A DNA stretch of 64,000 nt from NCBI RefSeq assembly GCF_900107245.1, contig NZ_FNPG01000013.1:1-64000 (forward strand), written 5' to 3'. Under the pieces are notes generated by a model. It searched no databases. It was not told the DNA's origin and worked only from the letters and a program-made list of their open reading frames with translations. The stretch comes from Lachnobacterium bovis DSM 14045. Lineage in GTDB: Bacteria; Bacillota; Clostridia; Lachnospirales; Lachnospiraceae. This document shows, piece by piece, positions 57,979 to 64,000 of the stretch. How positions within the stretch are numbered: position 1 is the first letter of the stretch; the number at the start of each line of letters is the position of its first letter. The translations under genes were made by a program, and so were the position numbers.

Positions 57979-58440
57979 ATGAAAATTGCAATGGCATGTG
58001 ATCATGCAGGAACAAAACTAAAAAATGAAATTAAGGAGTATTTAATTAGTCAAGGACATGAAGTAGTAGATTTCGGAACAAAAGATGAAAATTCATGTGA
58101 TTTATCTGATTTTGTATATCCAGCTTCTTTAGCAGTAGCAAAAGGTGAATGTGAGAGAGGTATTTTTGTAGATGGAGTAGGCTATGGAAGCGCTCTTATT
58201 GCAAATAAAATAAATGGAGTATATGCAGCTGTTTGTCAGGATACATTTTGTGCAAAATTAGCAAGATGGCATACAGACTCTAATGTATTATGTTTAGGTG
58301 CTAAAATTATTGGAAGTATGATTGCTATGGAAATTGTAAAAGATTGGATGGCAACAGAAGCTCTTACTGATGAAAAATATAGAAGAAGAGTTAAAAAAGT
58401 AGAAGAAATAAACAATAAACATTGTCTACCAGTAAAATAA
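57979..58440 (+). CDS. RpiB/LacA/LacB-family sugar-phosphate isomerase
   Basis: The 153-residue protein has the RpiB fold: ACDHAGTKLKNEIKEYL (Asp8, His9), a VDFGTKDENSCDLSDFVYP segment and GVGYGSALIANK. In RpiB the catalytic cysteine lies in ICGTGIG; here the aligned sequence is VDGVGYG, with Asp at about 65. A LacA-like or unusual activity is thus possible instead of ribose 5-phosphate isomerase. Strong CAGGAGG ribosome site. It precedes a chemoreceptor gene with which it shares no obvious function. Confidence 0.82.
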   Translation: MKIAMACDHAGTKLKNEIKEYLISQGHEVVDFGTKDENSCDLSDFVYPASLAVAKGECERGIFVDGVGYGSALIANKINGVYAAVCQDTFCAKLARWHTDSNVLCLGAKIIGSMIAMEIVKDWMATEALTDEKYRRRVKKVEEINNKHCLPVK

Positions 58441-58514
58441 TATTTTTTGAGTGACGTTTGTGTTATTTTATAGAGTTTCAAGTGTTTTTGCGTTTTTATG
58501 TATTAGGAGGTCCT

Positions 58515-60014
58515 ATGGGAGAAGAACGTTTTGTATATGCGGACTTAAATAAGCAAAAAGAGAGGATGAATCGAGCACTTGTAATAGGTTACATAATTTT
58601 TACGATTTTCATTTTCGTAGTAAGTGGAGTTAATTTCCTGGCAGGTTTGAATAGCTTAAAAACAGTGTTAAATGTAGATGGGTGTACTTTGATAGTGTTA
58701 TTTTTACTTTTTTTAGATTTAAAACTAGACAAGAATCCAGAAAGACTAAGATATTTTGCTCTAATAGGACTAATAGTTATTCAAATAGTTACTTCAATTG
58801 TATATAACGCTAGTTATATTTCTGTTTTAGTGTGTGCACCACTTGTTGGTTGTATTTTGTTCTATGACAAAGTATTTTCGGGCTTAGCAGGGGTAATGAC
58901 TAGTATGGCAAGTATAATTATTTTTCTTGTAAAAAAATATGCATTAAATATGTACGAAGGAAATGACAGTGTAGTTGAAGTATTTACAATAGCTGCTATT
59001 GTATTGGTTATTGGAATTGCGTATTTGGCGGTTTCAATCGGTGGAACTTTCCAAAATGATATGTTTGGAAAAATTGAATATGACAGATCAAATCAAAATA
59101 AGATGATAGATGATATTGTAAGAGTTGCAGATTCTGTTAGAAATCAGACGAATAGTGCAATGAACACTATGAAAGAGCTAGAAGAAGCGACAGGTGTTGT
59201 TGATGATGTAGTTAAACATATTACACAGAATAATATGTCTACTGTTGAGAATGTTCAAGTACAGACACAGATGACACATAATATTCAAGAGTCAATCGAA
59301 GAAACTCTTAAATATGCAGCAGTCATGGTTGATATAGCAGGGAATGCAGAGGAAATAAATGTTCACAATCAGGCGACTATTAATAAATTAAAAGATCAGG
59401 CAACAACAATTCAAAATACTAATTCGCATGTGGCAACAGCGATGGAAAATCTTAAAGAAAAAACAGAAGCTGTAAAGGGAATTGCAGATACTATTTTTTC
59501 AATTTCAAGTCAGACAAATTTACTTGCATTAAATGCATCAATAGAGAGTGCAAGAGCAGGGGAAGCAGGTCGTGGTTTTGCAGTTGTTGCAGATGAAATT
59601 AGAGAATTAGCTGAAAAAACTAGAGCAGAAACAGAAACCATTGCAAATGTTTTAGAAGAATTATCATTTAATGCAAATAATGCAGCTAAGGCTGTAGAAG
59701 AGTCAACAGAAGCGACAAATTCTCAGAACGAACTTATTACAGAGGCAGCTGGAAGTTTTGATGCGATGAGTGATAGAGTTGGAGAACTTACTAAAAATAT
59801 AAGTGAAATAGATTTGATGATTAATAGTTTATCTGAAGCTAACAATCAAATAGTTGATAATATTGTTCAATTATCATCGGCTTCGGAAGAAGTAGCTGAA
59901 AACTCAGAACAAGCACAAGAATATAGTAAACGTAATCTTGAAAAAGTAGAAATTACTAAAGGATTATTAGAAAAAATTGAAGATGAAGCATGTAAGTTGG
60001 ATGGATATATCTAA
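58515..60014 (+). CDS. Methyl-accepting chemotaxis protein
   Basis: The 499-residue protein has about six N-terminal membrane helices (residues about 20-185) with no large outer domain, and a cytoplasmic signalling domain ending in the hairpin tip [22 protein letters not shown] and [20 protein letters not shown]. Such membrane-embedded receptors sense intracellular or membrane signals and drive CheA. There is no clear HAMP domain. TAGGAGGTCCT precedes the ATG at 58515. A diguanylate cyclase gene follows 45 bp downstream, which suggests joint control of motility and c-di-GMP. Confidence 0.9.
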   Translation: MGEERFVYADLNKQKERMNRALVIGYIIFTIFIFVVSGVNFLAGLNSLKTVLNVDGCTLIVLFLLFLDLKLDKNPERLRYFALIGLIVIQIVTSIVYNASYISVLVCAPLVGCILFYDKVFSGLAGVMTSMASIIIFLVKKYALNMYEGNDSVVEVFTIAAIVLVIGIAYLAVSIGGTFQNDMFGKIEYDRSNQNKMIDDIVRVADSVRNQTNSAMNTMKELEEATGVVDDVVKHITQNNMSTVENVQVQTQMTHNIQESIEETLKYAAVMVDIAGNAEEINVHNQATINKLKDQATTIQNTNSHVATAMENLKEKTEAVKGIADTIFSISSQTNLLALNASIESARAGEAGRGFAVVADEIRELAEKTRAETETIANVLEELSFNANNAAKAVEESTEATNSQNELITEAAGSFDAMSDRVGELTKNISEIDLMINSLSEANNQIVDNIVQLSSASEEVAENSEQAQEYSKRNLEKVEITKGLLEKIEDEACKLDGYI

Positions 60015-60059
60015 TGGAAGTCATGCATATGGATATAATACTAAAGGGGGAGTGATATG

Positions 60060-61700
60060 ATGAATAAATTTTTTACAGAAAGAGATAGATTATTTATAAT
60101 ACTTGTGTCACTTCTCGTTGTATTTATGTGGATTGCTTCATCTATGCTTTTTGCGAAAGATGGTGTTTTAAGGTATTCTAGTGGAAATAAAGAAATAGTT
60201 ACCTTAAAACCTACAAAAGTTACAGAAACTAACCAAAAAAATTCTAATAAAAAGCAAAGTAAATATTATTTTGATGGAAGGGTAATAGAAAAAAATGGTG
60301 GGTGTATTCAGTTTTATACGTTGTATCAAGAGATAAAAGTTATTGAAATTGATAAAAAAGGAAAAAAAAATACGGTTTATGAAGTAAAAAAATCGACATC
60401 ACCATTTGGAAGAAATTCAGGTGTCAGGCACAATTTTTCAGAGATTTCTAAGGATGCAAAAGAGGTTGTGGTTGAATTACGTTATGATTTTGATATAGAT
60501 TCTAAACCGATAAGGTTTAAATGCGGAGAAGAATCAAATTTATATTTTAATATTGTTATAAATAATATATCAAATCAGGTTCTTGTAACTATTGAAATGT
60601 TATTGGGTATGTATATAATCATGAGTTTTTGGTTCGTAGGTTATAAAAGGCAAAGACAAAAAGTTATTTTATATTACGGAACCTTACTTTTATATATGGG
60701 AATGTGGTGTTCTTTAGAAATAGATGTGATAAATATGCTGTTTGATAACTATTCGGCAGTATACTTTATGATTTATGGCATTTTATTAACAGCTCCAATT
60801 CCATTTATTTTATTTATAGATTCTTATTATGAGGTAAAATCAAACAGGGTTTCAGAAGGAATAAAAATAGTATCTGCAATACAAGCAATGATTATGGCGA
60901 TTTTGCAGTTGGTGGGAAAAATCGAATTAAGAGAATATTTAACGTTGATTCAGATTGAGTTGACGGTTATGAATTTGTATCTTGTTTACGTTTCATATTT
61001 AACTATAAAAAATAATAAAGATACAATATATAGAATTGAAAAAATTGTAGAGACATGTGGTTTATTATTAGGCTATGTTTTAGCTGTTTTATCATATAGA
61101 ATGCTACATTTTGAAAACAATATATATGTGCTGATTGTGGTTGTGGTATACAGTATAGGAGTATGGTATAATATCACGAAGCGCGAATTATTGAAGGATG
61201 AAGAGAATAAGCGCATCGAAATATATCGCTCACAGGCAGAGTATGATATTTTAACTAATGTAAAAAATAGAAATAGTTTCGAAAATTTCATGTATGATTT
61301 AAAAGAGTATTCAGGTTATGCAGTTTGTGTGTTTGATTTAAATAATTTAAAAGTATGTAATGATACTTATGGCCACAAAGCTGGCGATAGGTTAATAGTT
61401 GCGTGTGCAAATTGCATCAAGGATGTATTTGACAAACTAGGAGATGTTTACCGTATTGGTGGAGATGAGTTTTGTGTTATCTTTAAATGTGGTAATAAAA
61501 AAGAAATAGAGATATTGTTAGATGATATGCAAACATTGCAGAATCAGTATAATAAAACTACGAGAACAGTTAAAGTTGAGGTGGCAGCAGGATACGCTAT
61601 TTTTTCTCCAAGATATGATGACAATTTAGAGAATACTTTTTCGAGAGCGGATAAAATGATGTATTACAATAAAAGGATGAAAAAGGCTGATGATAATTAG
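60060..61700 (+). CDS. Membrane-bound diguanylate cyclase
   Basis: The 546-residue protein has a membrane helix (about 10-32), an outer domain (about 33-175), seven membrane helices in the 7TMR-DISM style (about 178-375) and a GGDEF domain (about 400-540) with the intact RIGGDEFCVIF signature. It would make c-di-GMP from two GTP. The allosteric RxxD site is not evident (KLGD occupies that place), so product inhibition may be weak. ATG 60060 is 7 nt after AAAGGGGGAG; ATG 60057 is an alternative. Confidence 0.88.
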   Translation: MNKFFTERDRLFIILVSLLVVFMWIASSMLFAKDGVLRYSSGNKEIVTLKPTKVTETNQKNSNKKQSKYYFDGRVIEKNGGCIQFYTLYQEIKVIEIDKKGKKNTVYEVKKSTSPFGRNSGVRHNFSEISKDAKEVVVELRYDFDIDSKPIRFKCGEESNLYFNIVINNISNQVLVTIEMLLGMYIIMSFWFVGYKRQRQKVILYYGTLLLYMGMWCSLEIDVINMLFDNYSAVYFMIYGILLTAPIPFILFIDSYYEVKSNRVSEGIKIVSAIQAMIMAILQLVGKIELREYLTLIQIELTVMNLYLVYVSYLTIKNNKDTIYRIEKIVETCGLLLGYVLAVLSYRMLHFENNIYVLIVVVVYSIGVWYNITKRELLKDEENKRIEIYRSQAEYDILTNVKNRNSFENFMYDLKEYSGYAVCVFDLNNLKVCNDTYGHKAGDRLIVACANCIKDVFDKLGDVYRIGGDEFCVIFKCGNKKEIEILLDDMQTLQNQYNKTTRTVKVEVAAGYAIFSPRYDDNLENTFSRADKMMYYNKRMKKADDN

Positions 61701-61720
61701 CCAGTTAGAAAGGTATAAAG

Positions 61721-63430
61721 ATGATCAAAGTAGAAAATTTATCATATTCTTTTCCTGAAAAAGAATTATATAAAGATGTTTCTTTTGAAATTGAAGAAGG
61801 AATGCATTGCGCATTTATAGGAAGTAATGGAACAGGGAAAACAACATTAATTGATATGATGTTAAATCCGGATAAATACTTATATGATGGAAAAATAACC
61901 GGGTTAGAGGGCAAAAGAATTGGTTACGTAAAACAGTTTGAAGTTCATGATAAAGCATGTAAAACAACAGTTTTTGATTATTTAAATGAGTATTTTGTAA
62001 AATTATTAAAAGAAACTGAAGATACATGTGCTATGATGACTGAAGCTGAAAATATGGATGAGTTATTTGAAAAATATCAAAATCTTTTGGATGAGTATCT
62101 AGCACTTGATGGAGAACACTCATCTACAAATATTTATAAAGCTTTAAAAGATGCTGATTTATTTGAAAAATGTGATTTGCCAATTAAAGATATTTCAGGT
62201 GGAGAGTTTAAATTAGTTCAGGTAATAAAGGCTATGCTTATGAAAACGGACTTGTTGATAATGGATGAGCCTGATGTTTTTTTGGATTTTAAGAATTTAA
62301 ATGGTTTAGTAGAATTAATCAAAACATACCCAAAAACAATGTTAGTAATTACACATAACAGATTTTTATTGAATCATTGTTTCAATCAGATTTTACAGAT
62401 TGAGAATTGTGAAGTGCAACAGTTTGTTGGTAATTTTATCGAATATAATTTGATGAGATTAGAAACAAAATTAGAAAACAGACAAATTGAAAAACAGCAA
62501 GATGAAGAGATAGAAAAAAATGAGCAGATGGTTAAAAAATTAAGAGCCACTGCAACAGTGATTGATTCAGCTTCGCGTGGAAGACAGTTAAAGGCTAGAG
62601 TTAGTTATCTAGAAAGATTAAAAATGAATAAAATCAAGTCACCATTTTTAGAGACACCAGTGTATGATATTCAAATAGAACCTTCTGAATCATTAGAAGA
62701 GGATGAAGTAGCAATTAAAGTTTCTGATTTTGGAGTGGCGTTTGAGGAAACATTATTAGAAAAAGTAGATTTCGATATAAAAGGAGAGGAAAAAGTTGCA
62801 ATTGTTGGAGCTAATGGAACAGGAAAAACAACTCTTCTTAGCCGAATAATGGAAGTCGCAAATCAAAAAAGTAAAAATATAGAAAGTAAAAACGGTGAAA
62901 ACTCAAATAAAAATTTCGATGGAAGTATTGAATTTTCACCAAATGCGATGATTTCTATTTTGTCTCAAACAAGGGATGATTTACAAGAATCAGAGGATGC
63001 CAAGAAGATGTCTGGTGGCGAGAAAAATATGAGCCAGGTTAAAGAAGTTACATCTAAAAAGCCTAATGTTTTAATTTTAGATGAACCAACAAGTCACCTT
63101 GATATATATGCACAAGAGTCATTAGAAAAGGCTTTAAAGGAATATAATGGAGCTGTGTTATTTGTGTCGCACGATTTTTATACTATAGCAACATTAGCTG
63201 ATAGAGTTTTATTGGTTGAAAATAATTCGATTCGTCAAATGAGCAATAGAGCATTTAGAAAAATGATTTATTCTAAGCATTTTAATAAGGACTATTTATT
63301 GCTTGAACAAAAGAAAAAAGAAGTAGAAAGACGAATTGAACAGCATTTATTAAAGGATGAGTTTTCTAAAGCACAGAAATTGTGTGATGAGTTAGAAGAC
63401 ATAACAGCTGAGATGACAGAAATCAGATAG
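61721..63430 (+). CDS. ABC-F family ATPase
   Basis: The 569-residue soluble protein has two ATPase domains: Walker A GSNGTGKTT (about 33-41) with signature ISGGEFKLVQV and Walker B LLIMDEPDVFLD, then GANGTGKTT (about 365-373) with MSGGEKNMSQV and VLILDEPTSHLD. Between them is a charged linker (about 250-330). There are no membrane helices. ABC-F proteins act on ribosomes, some giving antibiotic resistance; this one has a shortened second domain and a helical C-terminus, so a housekeeping or resistance role is open. GAAAGG precedes the start. Confidence 0.88.
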   Translation: MIKVENLSYSFPEKELYKDVSFEIEEGMHCAFIGSNGTGKTTLIDMMLNPDKYLYDGKITGLEGKRIGYVKQFEVHDKACKTTVFDYLNEYFVKLLKETEDTCAMMTEAENMDELFEKYQNLLDEYLALDGEHSSTNIYKALKDADLFEKCDLPIKDISGGEFKLVQVIKAMLMKTDLLIMDEPDVFLDFKNLNGLVELIKTYPKTMLVITHNRFLLNHCFNQILQIENCEVQQFVGNFIEYNLMRLETKLENRQIEKQQDEEIEKNEQMVKKLRATATVIDSASRGRQLKARVSYLERLKMNKIKSPFLETPVYDIQIEPSESLEEDEVAIKVSDFGVAFEETLLEKVDFDIKGEEKVAIVGANGTGKTTLLSRIMEVANQKSKNIESKNGENSNKNFDGSIEFSPNAMISILSQTRDDLQESEDAKKMSGGEKNMSQVKEVTSKKPNVLILDEPTSHLDIYAQESLEKALKEYNGAVLFVSHDFYTIATLADRVLLVENNSIRQMSNRAFRKMIYSKHFNKDYLLLEQKKKEVERRIEQHLLKDEFSKAQKLCDELEDITAEMTEIR

Positions 63431-63494
63431 AGAAATAATATAAATCTGCTTAGAGGAAAAGTCTACCAGTTTGTTATTTTAGGGGGAATGATGT

Positions 63495-64000
63495 TTGAAG
63501 GAAGTGAATAGTAACGTAAGAAAAATATTTTTTTTCATAGAAGCTTTATTTGTAACGATCATTTTTTTCTTGATGATTTTTTCGAATATCTATAAAAACT
63601 GTGATAACTGCAGTAGTCGATATGCTGCTAAAGAAGTTGAAACTATTGAACCTAAAAAGGTCGAGATTACAGAAAACGAAAAAATCTATATATTTGATAG
63701 AGATGAAATAATAAAAAAAGGAAATATGATTTCTTTTTTTACAAATAGACTAGAGGTTGATGCGTATGTAGATGGTGAACATATATACTGTTGTCACAAG
63801 GTGAACTCTAGATATGGTAACACAACTGGAAATATGTGGAATAGAATTGTTATAGAGCGCAATATAAAAAATGATGTTTATGTTTATATTAAACCTGAAG
63901 ATAGAATTAATGTTAATAAAGATGTGAGTTTTTCTATTGGAGATGAGTCTAAAACTATAAAAAGTTTTTTAGCAAAGTATTTTGTTGAACTTATTTTTTC
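63495..64000 (+). CDS. N-terminal part of a membrane sensor, cut by the window end
   Basis: The frame stays open from 63495 to the end of the window (168 codons). It starts with a membrane helix (FFFIEALFVTIIFFLMIFSN), followed by an outer domain of about 125 residues with scattered Cys, and enters a second hydrophobic stretch at the edge. The layout and sequence style match the diguanylate cyclase at 60060, so it may be a paralog with a GGDEF end. A TTG start at 63495 follows AGGGGGA; GTG at 63504 is an alternative. Confidence 0.55.
   Translation, partial: MKEVNSNVRKIFFFIEALFVTIIFFLMIFSNIYKNCDNCSSRYAAKEVETIEPKKVEITENEKIYIFDRDEIIKKGNMISFFTNRLEVDAYVDGEHIYCCHKVNSRYGNTTGNMWNRIVIERNIKNDVYVYIKPEDRINVNKDVSFSIGDESKTIKSFLAKYFVELIF

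Noticed and set aside
1-64000. tRNA or rRNA genes
   Set aside because: No tRNA-like pattern with a GTTCGAxTC arm and CCA-type end or any rRNA segment was recognised by eye; a covariance-model scan would be decisive.

Overview
The window looks like chromosome of a low-GC Gram-positive anaerobe, most likely a Clostridia/Lachnospiraceae-type Firmicute. This is inferred from the AT-rich sequence, strong AGGAGG ribosome sites, sigma-A promoters of the TTGACA-17-TATAAT form, U-tailed terminators and gene families typical of that group; no rRNA marker is present to settle the genus. No tRNA, rRNA or CRISPR array was recognised.

Positions 1-20,000 are an accessory region full of mobile-element debris. 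It opens with an IS3-type transposon end and an ImmR/ImmA-like repressor-protease pair with TGTACA operator-like sites. Next come promoterless toxin/immunity cassettes: an EndoU-type nuclease, its probable immunity gene and a DUF4417 gene, then a second toxin-like gene with several small immunity-like genes. A tyrosine integrase follows, split into two fragments (6,231 and 9,848) around a 3.4-kb ABC-transporter operon. After it lie an orphan DinJ antitoxin, a second XRE regulator, a RhuM-Fic protein, and a decayed second copy of the EndoU/immunity/DUF4417 cassette in which only the immunity gene survives. A metabolic stretch (GNAT, NAD-epimerase, ATP-grasp, Gfo/Idh/MocA, HD, HXXEE genes) leads to a scar of pseudogene fragments at 19.6-20.1 kb.

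Positions 20-33 kb carry a yxlEFG-like ABC exporter, a broken YeiH-type transporter, a methyltransferase, a DUF1015 gene, NhaC and SNF sodium-coupled transporters, a LytTR/LiaF-like pair, and an MFS transporter whose leader combines a short leader peptide with two hairpins. At 33-39 kb a small kinase-like protein precedes a 1,572-residue DUF4011/SF1-helicase/nuclease protein resembling the Hhe class of antiphage proteins.

Positions 38-64 kb look like core genome: phosphoglucomutase, a secreted Fn3/DUF1533 protein, a secreted lipase, a two-component system coupled to glycerate kinase, a TPP-riboswitch-controlled thiS-thiF-thiG-thiH-thiE-thiC operon, a DUF5131-like/DUF4186 fusion, a MATE exporter, an RpiB-like isomerase, a chemoreceptor, a diguanylate cyclase, an ABC-F ATPase and the start of what may be another sensor of the diguanylate cyclase type.
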